From positions 1 to 52,265 of the forward strand of contig JAKLKY010000010.1 of the NCBI GenBank assembly GCA_023150415.1: 52,265 nucleotides of DNA, in the 5' to 3' direction. Shown in pieces: positions 16,737 through 25,250 of this stretch. The translations under genes were made by a program, and so were the position numbers. Every line of letters begins with the position of its first letter. Position 1 is the stretch's first letter. The DNA comes from Alphaproteobacteria bacterium (lineage in GTDB: Bacteria > Pseudomonadota > Alphaproteobacteria > Micavibrionales > Micavibrionaceae). The notes beneath the pieces were generated by a model. The model was given only the letters and a program-made list of their open reading frames with translations, had not been told where the DNA came from and searched no databases.

Positions 16737-17645
16737 TTAGACTGCAGTGCCTTGCTTTAAGACATCGCTTGCGATTTTAGCGCCTGTGCTGTTGGCACCA
16801 GCCCACAGCAAATAATAGAGGTGTGTGCCTCGTGTATTTTTTATCAATCTAGGCTTGGGGCAGTAGCCGTATGCTTCCTTTAAGCGTTTTTGATACCATT
16901 TAGCGAGTTGCTCACCGGCGTCATGCTTTTTGGTTTTCAACATTCCAAAAAGATCATTCTTTTCTTCATACACAACGCTTTCCCAATCAGGAGAACCGAA
17001 ATATTCCGTCAGCTTTTTCCGCTGGTCCTCTGAAAACTGTCCCGATTTGGGTAATAGCCGTTGAATCGCCATGCCCACTGGCAGATTGAGGATAAGCTCT
17101 ACCGCGCCAGTCTTGCCTATAGCTTCTATTGTACTCCAAGGCACCTGCATGCCGAACGGATCCAAAAAAGCTACAGCGCGGTATTTTTTCCAGTTGTAAC
17201 CTCCCGCATTTAATAAGTGGTTCTGAATTTGTTCGTTTGCGTCGCCTTCAAGAAGGGTGATTTTTCTTTTATCGCCATATTCTTTTTGAATTTCGGTCAG
17301 CTCGCTCACCCGGTCGGCGTTTTTCTCAATAAAGATGTATTCAGTGAAGGGATGCTCAAGATTAAGAGCCACTTTGGGTGATCCGTGAACATACGTTTCG
17401 GCTTCGGCTTCTTCCTCACTGATATACCCAGCAACATTGAGTAAGAGATTTTCTTCTTGATCTGCCTTGTCATACTGGCGGAGCGGCGCTTTTCCTGCGC
17501 CAGCAAAAGCATCAAGGTAGATAAAACCTTCGCACCACTGCTGTTTTCTTAGGATGGTCGTATAAGCGTGCAGGTATTTACCCAGACACTCCAGTTTTTC
17601 TTTTGCCCAAGGGCCGACTGTACCATCCGTTACATAGCTGGTCAT
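16737..17645 (-). CDS. tcmP: Three-Cys-motif partner protein TcmP
   Basis: A 302-residue protein resembling the TcmP family: DAFAGAGKAPL near residue 47, a Rossmann-like core with EYIFIEKNADRVSEL, a GDAN turn and FLDPFGMQVPWSTIEAI, and a downstream NLPVGMAI. The layout suggests a methyltransferase-like fold, though no reaction is established. Its ATG overlaps the stop of the Gp37/Gp68-type gene, its known genomic partner. The pair is inserted between tape measure and tail-tip genes. Confidence 0.8.
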   Translation of the reverse strand: MTSYVTDGTVGPWAKEKLECLGKYLHAYTTILRKQQWCEGFIYLDAFAGAGKAPLRQYDKADQEENLLLNVAGYISEEEAEAETYVHGSPKVALNLEHPFTEYIFIEKNADRVSELTEIQKEYGDKRKITLLEGDANEQIQNHLLNAGGYNWKKYRAVAFLDPFGMQVPWSTIEAIGKTGAVELILNLPVGMAIQRLLPKSGQFSEDQRKKLTEYFGSPDWESVVYEEKNDLFGMLKTKKHDAGEQLAKWYQKRLKEAYGYCPKPRLIKNTRGTHLYYLLWAGANSTGAKIASDVLKQGTAV

Positions 17646-18400
17646 TTAGACGCGACCTTGCGCTTGGAATATTCTTCAATCGTAAACGGATATTCATCCC
17701 AAGTGCGACCATCCAAATCGCGGCCACCAGATTTCGGTCTGAAGCCTCCCCATTGCTTAAAGAAGAAAGGCACTTTTTGCTTTTTGCATTGATCGCGGAC
17801 AGACCGCGCCCAGGCAAGCTGCATTGGCCGCGAATTAGGGCCGCTTTCTCCACCGGCAATTACCCATTGAATATTTTTTAAATCGAGTTCGCCGGGATCG
17901 CCGATCAATGGCTCTATTGATAAGAATTTTATGGCCGCATTTGTATCTTGAAGATGTTTTATGCGAGAGCGTTTGCTGTGGTCCTCAACGGAAACGCCCA
18001 GCCATATATGTTCTGGCACAGGTTTATTTTTATACCGCGCATTCACAAATTTTTTCAGGATAGAGCTGCGTTTTGTCAGTACCTGAAAAATGTGCCAGTC
18101 AGCCTTTTCCATTGTTTCAAAAACACGGGCGATATAATCCGATGGAACTTCCTTGTGGAACAGATCGCTCATGGAATTCACGAAAATCATCTTCGGGCTT
18201 TTCCATGACAAAGGCTGCTCAACACGCTCCGGCCTTAATGTCAGGTCAAAACCGTTTTCAAAGGGATGGTCTTTAACGCCGCGAAAACGCTCGGAAAAGC
18301 GTTCGGCATAGCAATTATCACAGCCCGCGCTGATTTTCGTGCAGCCAGTTACCGGGTTCCAAGTTGCGTTCGTCCATTCGATTTGTGTTTTTTGTGCCAT
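17642..18400 (-). CDS. Phage Gp37/Gp68 (DUF5131) three-Cys protein
   Basis: A 252-residue protein starting TQIEWTNATWNPVTGCTKIS with the Cys-x6-Cys-x2-Cys cluster (GCTKISAGCDNCYAERF), which could hold an iron-sulfur cluster as in radical-SAM-like proteins. Other family segments are visible (VNSMSDLFH, FQVLTKRS, WLGVSVED, FLSIEPLIG, WVIAGGESGPNSRPM and FFFKQWGG). It is always of interest with TcmP, encoded next. Function unknown. The 73-bp gap upstream contains a direct repeat of GTTCTC that may belong to its own control. Confidence 0.85.
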   Translation of the reverse strand: MAQKTQIEWTNATWNPVTGCTKISAGCDNCYAERFSERFRGVKDHPFENGFDLTLRPERVEQPLSWKSPKMIFVNSMSDLFHKEVPSDYIARVFETMEKADWHIFQVLTKRSSILKKFVNARYKNKPVPEHIWLGVSVEDHSKRSRIKHLQDTNAAIKFLSIEPLIGDPGELDLKNIQWVIAGGESGPNSRPMQLAWARSVRDQCKKQKVPFFFKQWGGFRPKSGGRDLDGRTWDEYPFTIEEYSKRKVASK

Positions 18401-18473
18401 GTGATTCCAAACGAGAACATATTGAGAACAATCGTACCAGAGAAACTCCCATCCTTCAACTTAACAGAAGGCT

Positions 18474-20957
18474 TTAATCGAACCGTCCGCCACGGCGTTG
18501 CCAAGAATCGACAACCTCGGCCCTGGCCGCCGTCGCGCTGGCGCGCACGATTCCAGGGATGCGGGCGGTTAAGGCCCGGTCCACGGCTTCCTCGACCTGG
18601 CGGGCGGTGGCGGCGGGATCGGTCGATCCCCGCGCATCCACGTTAACCATATAAGAGGAACCATTTCCTGAAGCCTCGACACCGAGGCGGCCGGACGGCA
18701 GGCGGCGCAAGGGCATGATCGCCTCCGGCCCGGCTTCGCCCATTAGACCCATGCCCTTTGCCATCGGAAAGATCGTGGGTTCGAAAACAACCGTGCCACG
18801 CGCAAAAGCGTGGACTGGCATGCCGTTGGCGAACACATTGCCCTGAGCGCTGCCGAACAGCCCGCCAAGCCACGAATTCAAGCCGCTGGCGAGAGGGCCG
18901 GTGATTTGTGTACGGACGATCAACCGCGCAATGTCGTTCAACATGCTGTTGACCATGTCCTTCCATTCAAACTTTCCGGTCGTGGTGAATTCGACCAGAA
19001 CGTCCTCAAGGTTTCGCATGGTGTTGGACACGACTTGCTCGACTTGAGACGCCATGTCCGTGGCTTCGTCCGCGTAACTTTGCAAAGCTCGCTGTAAACC
19101 AGCCGACCATTCGCGGCTGTTTTGCAGCATGGTGTCGCGGGCGCGCTTGGAGGCGGCCTCGTATTCTTTTTGATTGATGGCTCCTTCTTTAAGGAGCTTG
19201 TTCAGCTCCTCCATTTCCTGATTGTATTTTTCCTGCGCGTCAGTTTGTTCTTCGGTGAGATTTTTAATATCTTCAATCAATGCGGCCCGGCGTTCTTCCT
19301 CCTTGCGTCTTTCTTCCAGCGCCTTCTTTTCGTCATACAAGGCACCGGCCAGACGCTCAACTTCCCGGCGCTGGTCTTCCGTGGCTTCGGCGGAGAGGCG
19401 GCGGACGGCCTGGTCGATATAGTTTTGCCGTTCGGATTTTCCGAGGGCAGCGATCTCGATATTCAAGGACTCGACGATCTTTTGATTGGCCTCCAGCGTC
19501 TTTGCCTTTTGCTCCGTCTCCGTTTTCATGCGCTTTTGAGCTGCATCGGCGCGCTTGCCTTCGGCTTCGGCCTCCTGGTCGGCAAGCTGCTTGAGCTTGA
19601 GGTTTTTGACCTGCAGGGCTTCGGTCAGGAGCTTGCCGATTTCATCGCCGTTAACGTCATTTTTCAGGGCGTTGATCTGTTCGACCTGGCGGGCATATTC
19701 CGCCTCGACGCGGGCAGCGCCTTGGTGCGTGAAATCAAATATCTGCTTTTCAAGGTCGCCCTTGATCTGCTCGACCTGTTTTGCCTGGTCTTCGAGGCGG
19801 GCCATTTCCGCTTCGATATTGGCCTTTGATTTATCGTCCGGCTGTCCGGCCAGAGCTTTTTGCTGGTCGGTCTGCAGCTTTTGCAGCTGGATAACGAGCT
19901 TGGAACGTCGTTCCTCCAGAACATCGATCATGTTCTGATAAACTCTGACGTCGCCCTCGACAAAGAATTGAATGCCGCCAGCTTCCCGGCGCGCGGAAAT
20001 CTTTTTCTGCAAGTTATCGATATCGTCATTGACCTCTTTGAGATCGTGACGCACAGAGCGCAGGCTTAAACCTTCCAATCCAAAATCACCGGAAAGAAAG
20101 AGCTTTGTTTTCTCGTAAGCAATGCCGATCCCCGCCGCGAATTCGGAGAGGCCGCTGACGACATCCGTGATCAGCGGGGCCAGATCGAGCAGCGCGCGAG
20201 CCATGTTGACGCTGACGACTTTGCTTAAAGTGTCAAGTTCATCGCCTGCCTTGTCCGCATTGCGGATCAAATCCTCTTCCAGAACGATGCCAAGATCACG
20301 CGCGCGCTGGCGCATTTTCTCGATCTCGGCGGAGCCGTTGGACAGTAGATTGACGAGGGCAACGCCGTCCTTGCCGAACAGATTGAAGGCAAGGCGGACG
20401 CGGGCCGTGGGATCTTCCACGCCCTGCAGGGCATCGGACACCTCGTTCAAGACGCCTTCGGTGTCACGAAGATTGCCTTGTGCGTCGGTGACGGTAATGC
20501 CGAGCGTGTCGAAGGCGGTTTTGGCCGCGCCGGTTCCTTGCGCCGCTTCGCCGATATTGCGAATGAATTTTTGCAGGGATTTATCGAAACGCTCCTGCGA
20601 GACGCCGGAAAGCTCGGCGGCATAACGCCATTCCTGCAATGCCTCGACGCCAAAGCCCAGATTTTCAGACGTATCGTTGATCGCGCTGGCGGCGTCGATG
20701 GCCTTTTTCGTCAGCACGGCAAGGCCGCCTATGGTGGCGGCTGCTGCGGCCGCCACCGCCATGATCTTGATGCCCTTGGATAAGGACGCGGCCCGGTCGG
20801 TGAGGCTGGCCAGCCCCTTGGAGGCTTTTTCCCCGCTGCTTTCGATCTGCTTGAGGGATTTTTCGCCTGCTGCGCCGACCTCGACAAGCTCGGCCTTGAC
20901 CTTGCCGCCGTCCTCGACCGCCAGCCTGACGGCGTATGTATGCGTGACCTTAGCCAT
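18474..20957 (-). CDS. Phage tail tape measure protein
   Basis: An 827-residue protein with an Ala/Val-rich hydrophobic segment near residues 65-90, long helical charged regions (about 330-640), and a C-terminal region like lambda gpH (MLQNSREWSAGLQRALQSY, then FANGMPVHAFARGT and MGEAGPEAIMPL). It sets tail length. The size predicts a moderately long flexible tail. It begins just before the stop of the T-domain frame of the chaperone (8-bp overlap). Confidence 0.9.
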   Translation of the reverse strand: MAKVTHTYAVRLAVEDGGKVKAELVEVGAAGEKSLKQIESSGEKASKGLASLTDRAASLSKGIKIMAVAAAAAATIGGLAVLTKKAIDAASAINDTSENLGFGVEALQEWRYAAELSGVSQERFDKSLQKFIRNIGEAAQGTGAAKTAFDTLGITVTDAQGNLRDTEGVLNEVSDALQGVEDPTARVRLAFNLFGKDGVALVNLLSNGSAEIEKMRQRARDLGIVLEEDLIRNADKAGDELDTLSKVVSVNMARALLDLAPLITDVVSGLSEFAAGIGIAYEKTKLFLSGDFGLEGLSLRSVRHDLKEVNDDIDNLQKKISARREAGGIQFFVEGDVRVYQNMIDVLEERRSKLVIQLQKLQTDQQKALAGQPDDKSKANIEAEMARLEDQAKQVEQIKGDLEKQIFDFTHQGAARVEAEYARQVEQINALKNDVNGDEIGKLLTEALQVKNLKLKQLADQEAEAEGKRADAAQKRMKTETEQKAKTLEANQKIVESLNIEIAALGKSERQNYIDQAVRRLSAEATEDQRREVERLAGALYDEKKALEERRKEEERRAALIEDIKNLTEEQTDAQEKYNQEMEELNKLLKEGAINQKEYEAASKRARDTMLQNSREWSAGLQRALQSYADEATDMASQVEQVVSNTMRNLEDVLVEFTTTGKFEWKDMVNSMLNDIARLIVRTQITGPLASGLNSWLGGLFGSAQGNVFANGMPVHAFARGTVVFEPTIFPMAKGMGLMGEAGPEAIMPLRRLPSGRLGVEASGNGSSYMVNVDARGSTDPAATARQVEEAVDRALTARIPGIVRASATAARAEVVDSWQRRGGRFD

Positions 20958-21285
20958 GATTGTCCGTGGTGTCGTTGAGGAGCGGAACGATGGCGGCCTC
21001 GGCTTCCTGCAAAAGTTCGGAAACCGTGGCCGTGTCGTATCCGCGCATGTTGGCGATCTGCAAAGCCGTGCCTATGCCAAGGCCGATGATGCGACCGGAT
21101 GGAGCGACGCGCAGTTGGCCGAGAGAGGCCATCAGCACATCCCATGCCTGGAATTCTTCTTCGTGGATCAGCCGGTGCTGCTCATAGGGGCATCCTTCGC
21201 AGCCGAGGCCGAGGCTTTTGCAGCCTTGGCAGTATTCCGGCCCTCCGCCGCGCTGGAAGTGCCAGCCGCAGAGAGCCTTGATCCG
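20950..21285 (-). CDS. T domain of G/GT tail assembly chaperone (made by -1 frameshift)
   Basis: This open frame has no good start of its own but continues the G frame after a -1 slip at 21285-21291. It adds 111 residues, giving a fusion of about 232. Its sequence looks clearly coding: a Cys cluster CQGCKSLGLGCEGC (two CxxC pairs, probably zinc-binding), then HRLIHEEEFQAWDVLMASL and a Leu/Ala-rich end. In lambda-type tails the GT fusion recruits tail tube subunits and the G part coats the tape measure. A shorter start at ATG 21138 is possible but would lose the Cys cluster. Confidence 0.75.
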   Translation of the reverse strand, partial: RIKALCGWHFQRGGGPEYCQGCKSLGLGCEGCPYEQHRLIHEEEFQAWDVLMASLGQLRVAPSGRIIGLGIGTALQIANMRGYDTATVSELLQEAEAAIVPLLNDTTDNHG

Positions 21286-21647
21286 TTTTTTGAGGCATTC
21301 AGGAGAACCTGCCGCAGTGTGAATTCCTGATAAAACCGTTCGCCGACCGGATATAAATCCATGACGGCGCGGATATTTTCCGGCGTGGGCAGAGCGTCTT
21401 TGCCGTCATGCTCCACGCCCTTGATCGCCGTGATATGGCGGGTTGCAAGCTCATATATAAGGTGAGCCTGGTACAGACCGTCCTTGGTTTCGGCGTCGGC
21501 GTTTTTGGGCGTTTCCTTATCCGCGATGCGCCGGGCCGCCGCCTGCGCCGCCAGCATGGAGGCGGTCGTCAGGGGCGTGACGGTCACGGCGATCCCGTAA
21601 GGGAGATCGAGATCATAAGGCTCCGGTTTTTGTTTCAGACTGATCAT
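21168..21647 (-). CDS. Tail assembly chaperone, G-like
   Basis: A 159-residue protein between tail tube and tape measure genes, the position of lambda G. The first 120 residues form an ordinary helical domain, whereas residues after Lys120 turn into low-complexity Ala/Ser/Lys. This fits a terminated product whose sister fusion continues in the -1 frame. The start overlaps the tail tube stop as ATGA. Confidence 0.75.
   Translation of the reverse strand: MISLKQKPEPYDLDLPYGIAVTVTPLTTASMLAAQAAARRIADKETPKNADAETKDGLYQAHLIYELATRHITAIKGVEHDGKDALPTPENIRAVMDLYPVGERFYQEFTLRQVLLNASKNGSRLSAAGTSSAAEGRNTAKAAKASASAAKDAPMSSTG
21285..21291 (-). promoter_or_regulatory. -1 programmed ribosomal frameshift site A AAA AAC
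   Basis: The minus-strand heptamer A AAA AAC is in the correct phase in the G frame (codons 120-121, Lys-Asn). Slipping by -1 gives AAA AAA and then the T frame from 21285. A small hairpin GCTGG/CCAGC lies 18 nt downstream (21252-21266). Heptamer, phase and gene position match the known G/GT mechanism. Confidence 0.75.
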
Positions 21648-22909
21648 GTGTATTGGCTCCCGTCGAGATCGTTGAGCAGAGTGATGGTAAGCATTTGTCC
21701 CGCGACCTCGTTTTTAGCGCCGCGAAAATCAAACGATGCCTGGACGCCGCCCGGCCCGCTGACGGACACCTTGGGCTTGGGCAGATAGACCTCGTGCGCC
21801 GTGATCGTCAGAGCGAGACCGGATGCCAGGACGTAGGAGAATTCCAGATCGACCGGCTCTCCGTCTGTTGCCTTATCGAAAAACGTGGTGTCGGCGAACC
21901 GCACATCGATGCTGCCGGTCAGCGACGCCACGGTCGGATCGGCGCCATCGATCTTTCCGTCATCGCGGATCGTTTCGATACGCTCCAGATTGTTCGAATA
22001 AGTGACGCTGCCCGCCGTCAGGTTGGCGATGGGAACGCCGCCGCTTCGTATCTCGCCCTGAAACTGGCTGATACGTCCGAAGGTGAGCGTCTGCGGCGTG
22101 CCGCCAAGCGTGGCATTGCCACGCGCTTCGCCTTGCGCGACCGCGTTGATCGTTGCCGTCGCCGCGCCCGACCTCTGGAAATCAAAGGCGATGGAGTTGA
22201 GGACTACGCCTGTATGCATGAAGAAAGCCGGCACCTTAGACAGGCCGACTTCGATGGAATAGCTGGGCAAGTCATCAGCGCCGGACACAAAGACATGCTC
22301 CGTGCCGCCGCCAGTAAGGGTTTCGCCGCTCGGCGTGGCCGCCGACGCTTCGATAGTAAAATCGTTTCCGGCCTGACCAGGCGTGTCGTGAACGATTTTA
22401 AGGCGCTGCGTTCCGGTCGGGCGGCTGTAGGTGGCGTCGTTGACATCGTCATCGCTGGAAGCATTGAGGACGCTCACCACCTCATCGACGGTCTGGATGA
22501 CCGTGCCTTTGATGTCGATCTCGCCAGCGCCTGGCGTATCATCCACGAACGTGAATTCCACACCGTTGATCGTGATCGTATCGCCTTCGGTGGGATTGAT
22601 CGAAAAATCGATATAGCCTTCCGCCGCGGCCGGATCGGTGTCGGGATCCCCGAAAAGGCCGGTCAGCCAGAAGCCCAGATAGCGGGGATCGACGGGGACG
22701 GCGATATCGCCGTCATCATTGATCACATCCCGCAGGGGCTGGGCCGGATCGCGGCCAAAGCCAAGGACGGGATCATCGATCAAGCCCTGTTCGCTGCTCA
22801 AATTGCAGCTGGTAAAAGGCATTTTCCAGTAATTGCCGGTCGCCCGCTGCCCATAGGTGCTTTCGCGCTTGAGCAGGAGCGTGGCATTTGAGCCGTAAGC
22901 TCTGGCCAT
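21644..22909 (-). CDS. Major tail tube protein
   Basis: A 421-residue protein. N- and C-terminal parts resemble a phage tail tube family (LLLKRESTYGQRA, LGFGRDPAQPLRD, LGFWLTGLFGD; late LTITAHEVYLPKPK). A domain of about 110 residues is inserted near residues 105-215 (GDTITINGVEFTF, then GNDFTIEAS), of a type that recurs as a surface decoration in phage proteins. It comes before the chaperone and tape measure, as expected. A GGAG ribosome binding site precedes the ATG. Confidence 0.8.
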   Translation of the reverse strand: MARAYGSNATLLLKRESTYGQRATGNYWKMPFTSCNLSSEQGLIDDPVLGFGRDPAQPLRDVINDDGDIAVPVDPRYLGFWLTGLFGDPDTDPAAAEGYIDFSINPTEGDTITINGVEFTFVDDTPGAGEIDIKGTVIQTVDEVVSVLNASSDDDVNDATYSRPTGTQRLKIVHDTPGQAGNDFTIEASAATPSGETLTGGGTEHVFVSGADDLPSYSIEVGLSKVPAFFMHTGVVLNSIAFDFQRSGAATATINAVAQGEARGNATLGGTPQTLTFGRISQFQGEIRSGGVPIANLTAGSVTYSNNLERIETIRDDGKIDGADPTVASLTGSIDVRFADTTFFDKATDGEPVDLEFSYVLASGLALTITAHEVYLPKPKVSVSGPGGVQASFDFRGAKNEVAGQMLTITLLNDLDGSQYT

Positions 22910-22941
22910 ATAAAGTCTCCATTGTTGGGGGGTTGAAAAGA

Positions 22942-22967
22942 AAAACGCCCTCCGAAGAGGGCGTTTT
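22942..22967. terminator. Bidirectional intrinsic terminator inside the late region
   Basis: Perfect 11-bp stem AAAACGCCCTC/GAGGGCGTTTT with a CGAA loop. On the minus strand it is followed by TTTTTCTTTTC, a strong leftward terminator placed just before the tail tube gene. On the plus strand only four Ts follow. It sits immediately upstream of the DUF3085 promoter. Confidence 0.8.
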
Positions 22968-22969
22968 GG

Positions 22970-22998
22970 TTGACTTCCGGGCCGAATGAAGCGTTCAT
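22970..22998 (+). promoter_or_regulatory. Promoter/operator of the DUF3085 gene
   Basis: TTGACT (22970-22975) followed after 8 bp by GAATGAAGCGTTCAT (22984-22998), a dyad ATGAA-GCG-TTCAT covering the expected -10 region. The same 15-mer at the same distance from TTGATT lies before the gene at 33008. Confidence 0.5.
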
Positions 22999-23019
22999 CG
23001 GCATGAAAGGAGATTAATC

Positions 23020-23442
23020 ATGGAACTGCATTTTTCTTGGACTAAACTTGAGAAAGCCTTCGAAGAACTGGACACCGGCAAGACCGTAAAAACTCTCTAC
23101 GGCGAGGAAACCGGCAAGGGTCTGTGGCTCGTGGGCGATCACGGCGTTTACCTGATGCCCAACACCAGCGACGGAAAATATAATGGCAAGCGCAAAGAGG
23201 ACGATAAGCTGCTGGTCGTTTACGCGAAGGAATGCGATCCCGAAAAACTGGACTTCGATACATGGTGGGAGAACAAGAGAGCCTCCTTCGGCGGTGATGA
23301 CGGCGCCGATTTTATTGGCTTAGACGAACTCAGAAAGCTGGCCGAAAAACCGCCAACCGCTGGTGCAAAACCCAAATATCTGGTGATCGACATCAAGCCC
23401 GACCAATTCGGCCTTGGCATCGTCTGGCAGAAAACGCACTAA
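23020..23442 (+). CDS. DUF3085 family protein, plus-strand cargo gene
   Basis: A 140-residue acidic protein with the DUF3085 segment GLWLVGDHGVYLM and a following Asp/Glu-rich region. Family function is not known. It is a single gene set against the late operon, with its own promoter-like sequence, an AAAGGAG ribosome binding site, and a stop that abuts the convergent tail terminator gene exactly. This layout is typical of a separately expressed cargo gene, possibly switched on in the lysogen or very early after infection. Confidence 0.75.
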   Translation: MELHFSWTKLEKAFEELDTGKTVKTLYGEETGKGLWLVGDHGVYLMPNTSDGKYNGKRKEDDKLLVVYAKECDPEKLDFDTWWENKRASFGGDDGADFIGLDELRKLAEKPPTAGAKPKYLVIDIKPDQFGLGIVWQKTH

Positions 23443-23883
23443 TCACAGCAACGGCGATGGGGAATCGTATTCTGCGATCACGAATACCGTTCCCATTTTT
23501 ATGGCCGGTCCTCCCAACACCGGCTCGATAGCGACTTCCGGTCGGCTGTAAGTCATTCCTGCCGCCAGACCGTCAAGATCGGGATGAGCTTCCAGAATTT
23601 GTCCGATCTGCACCAGCAGCGCATCGAATTTTTGATCCCTCTGTGCGGGATTTCCTTCCTCAATATAAACGATCACCTCGATTTCATGCTGGTAATAGGC
23701 GCTGCCAAAGCCGCCCAGAACCTGATCGGGATCGCCGGGGTCGCCATCGTAAATGACGATCAGGCCATCGGCTGGTATTTTTTCCGGCAGCACGGAATTG
23801 CGTTCCACGCGCGCGCCGCAGCCCTCGGTCAGAAGCGTTTTCAGTTTCTCCAGTATTTCTTCGGCCTTACTCGTCATTGCCAT
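23443..23883 (-). CDS. Putative tail terminator/completion protein
   Basis: A 146-residue protein starting with a helix and followed by beta segments (GLIVIYDGDPG, YQHEIEVIVYIEE, VFVIAEYD). It looks like lambda gpU-type tail terminators in size and order, lying between a minor tail/joining gene and the tail tube gene. The start at 23883 overlaps the preceding gene by 17 bp; Met3 (23877) is also possible. Confidence 0.55.
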   Translation of the reverse strand: MAMTSKAEEILEKLKTLLTEGCGARVERNSVLPEKIPADGLIVIYDGDPGDPDQVLGGFGSAYYQHEIEVIVYIEEGNPAQRDQKFDALLVQIGQILEAHPDLDGLAAGMTYSRPEVAIEPVLGGPAIKMGTVFVIAEYDSPSPLL

Positions 23884-24538
23884 CGGACCTTTTCGTGTGC
23901 TGCTGCTCGATGAAATTCGGCATTTTTTCTATCCAGACTTTCGCCGCCGACTCGACATCGAGGCGTTTTTCGAGTTTTACCTGACGGATCAGGAGGAACA
24001 TGATTGCGGTCGTCAGTCCTTTGCCCGTCCGCAGAGCCGTGTCGCTGGCCTTGCGAAAACCCCGTAGCTGGCCTGTCTTGCGGCTGTAGGAGGCGCGGAC
24101 GTTGTGGACCACAAGAAAAGATGGGCCATTCTCGCGGTAAACGAATTCGAGTTTCCCCAGCTTGGCTTCGGGAAAATTCAGCGGCGTGATCCTTTTGCCG
24201 TCGGTTCCGCGTTTCGGCGCCGTGACGGTGGGGACGGCCAGCCACACGCCGCCCGCCTTGGGCTTGATCAGAACGCCTTTATCGAAGGCTTCGACAATGC
24301 GTGGCGCGCGGGTATAGACCAGGCCCGCAGAATCGTATCCTTTATTCTCATAAACTTTCGACCGCCACGCATTGGCAAGTTTCGTCCCCATGCCCGCGCT
24401 GGTGATCTGCCCGCGCAGGGTGTTTTTCAGACCCTCCGCAGCCTCTTTCGTTCCCGCCTTGATCGCACCCGTCAGGGTGGTGAATTCCTTCTCCATATCC
24501 CTGCGGAGGGAACCGATGATCTTGGCGGTAAATTTCAT
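23867..24538 (-). CDS. Phage tail completion-like protein (DUF6441-like)
   Basis: A 223-residue basic protein with an N-terminal helix (MKFTAKIIGSLRRDMEKEF), a central WLAVPTVTAPKRGTDGKRIT segment and a basic C-terminal half. Position between head-tail joining and tail terminator genes suggests a completion or neck role. Family assignment is tentative. ATGA overlap with the upstream gene. Confidence 0.5.
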   Translation of the reverse strand: MKFTAKIIGSLRRDMEKEFTTLTGAIKAGTKEAAEGLKNTLRGQITSAGMGTKLANAWRSKVYENKGYDSAGLVYTRAPRIVEAFDKGVLIKPKAGGVWLAVPTVTAPKRGTDGKRITPLNFPEAKLGKLEFVYRENGPSFLVVHNVRASYSRKTGQLRGFRKASDTALRTGKGLTTAIMFLLIRQVKLEKRLDVESAAKVWIEKMPNFIEQQHTKRSDGNDE

Positions 24539-24846
24539 GCGGGCCTCGTATCCAGCGTCCAGACAAGCCGATCCATATCGACGCTTAGGGGTTCACCCTG
24601 TATGACGTAGGTGTCATCGCCGATAATCAGGCTATCGCCTTCGGCGGGCGTGACCGGCTCCGAGCGCCGTATCTCGAATACCCGCGTGGTGGAGCTGATC
24701 CGCGTCATGTCGAAAGCAATCGTTTCATCACGATGCTTCGACACAACGCGGACGCTGACGGACGGGCCGGATTGGGGAACGTAGAGCGCGTCGATGCCGA
24801 AAGCTGCGAAAACGCCATCGACGGCTATCGTTCCGGCTTCGCTCAC
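24535..24846 (-). CDS. Head-tail joining protein (gpFII-like)
   Basis: A 103-residue beta-rich protein (AFGIDALYVPQ, SVSVRVVSKHRDETI, GDSLIIGDDTYVIQGEP) with the size and order of small head-tail adaptors of the FII type. Overlaps neighbours by 4 bp on both sides. Confidence 0.55.
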   Translation of the reverse strand: MSEAGTIAVDGVFAAFGIDALYVPQSGPSVSVRVVSKHRDETIAFDMTRISSTTRVFEIRRSEPVTPAEGDSLIIGDDTYVIQGEPLSVDMDRLVWTLDTRPA

Positions 24847-25238
24847 GGCCTTTTCTCCTTCGTCAGCTTATCGATCAGCGCCTGAGCCTCGGCCTTGGGC
24901 AGAGGTTTTTCCGTCAGCACCACGCCTTCGGCATCGACAACATCATATTTGCCGAAACCTTGGTGGCGGAGCGTGGGAATTTCCGGCGTGGGCGGAGCGG
25001 ATTTATCCGCGCCAACCTCAGCCACAAGGCTGACCAGAGCCTTGGGGACGCCGCCGTCAGGGATGCCGATCACTTCGCCACGTTTGAATTCAACGTGAGC
25101 GGTGACACGGTAGAGACCATCTTTCACTTTCTGGAGGCTTTGCAGGCGCGGCTGCACCTGTTCATCCTTCAGCCGCAAAAGAAAACCGGGGGCAAAGGAA
25201 ACTTTGACCCCGGTCACTTCGTAAAGTCTTGCTGTCAT
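24843..25238 (-). CDS. Hypothetical head-tail connector-region protein
   Basis: A 131-residue protein right after the capsid gene. It has a basic N-terminus, a likely disordered centre (KSAPPTPEIPT) and a Lys-rich end. I recognise no family. Position suggests a connector or head completion factor. Confidence 0.45.
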   Translation of the reverse strand: MTARLYEVTGVKVSFAPGFLLRLKDEQVQPRLQSLQKVKDGLYRVTAHVEFKRGEVIGIPDGGVPKALVSLVAEVGADKSAPPTPEIPTLRHQGFGKYDVVDAEGVVLTEKPLPKAEAQALIDKLTKEKRP

Positions 25239-25250
25239 GTATCGCTCCTA

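Noticed and set aside
21653-22891. 412-codon plus-strand open frame
   Set aside because: Lies exactly antisense to the tail tube gene, shows no family motif and has Arg/Asp-rich shadow composition.
22916-23000. CRISPR-like or att-like repeat
   Set aside because: Only one hairpin and one dyad are present; the repeat partner at 32969 fits an operator, and no spaced array exists anywhere in the window.
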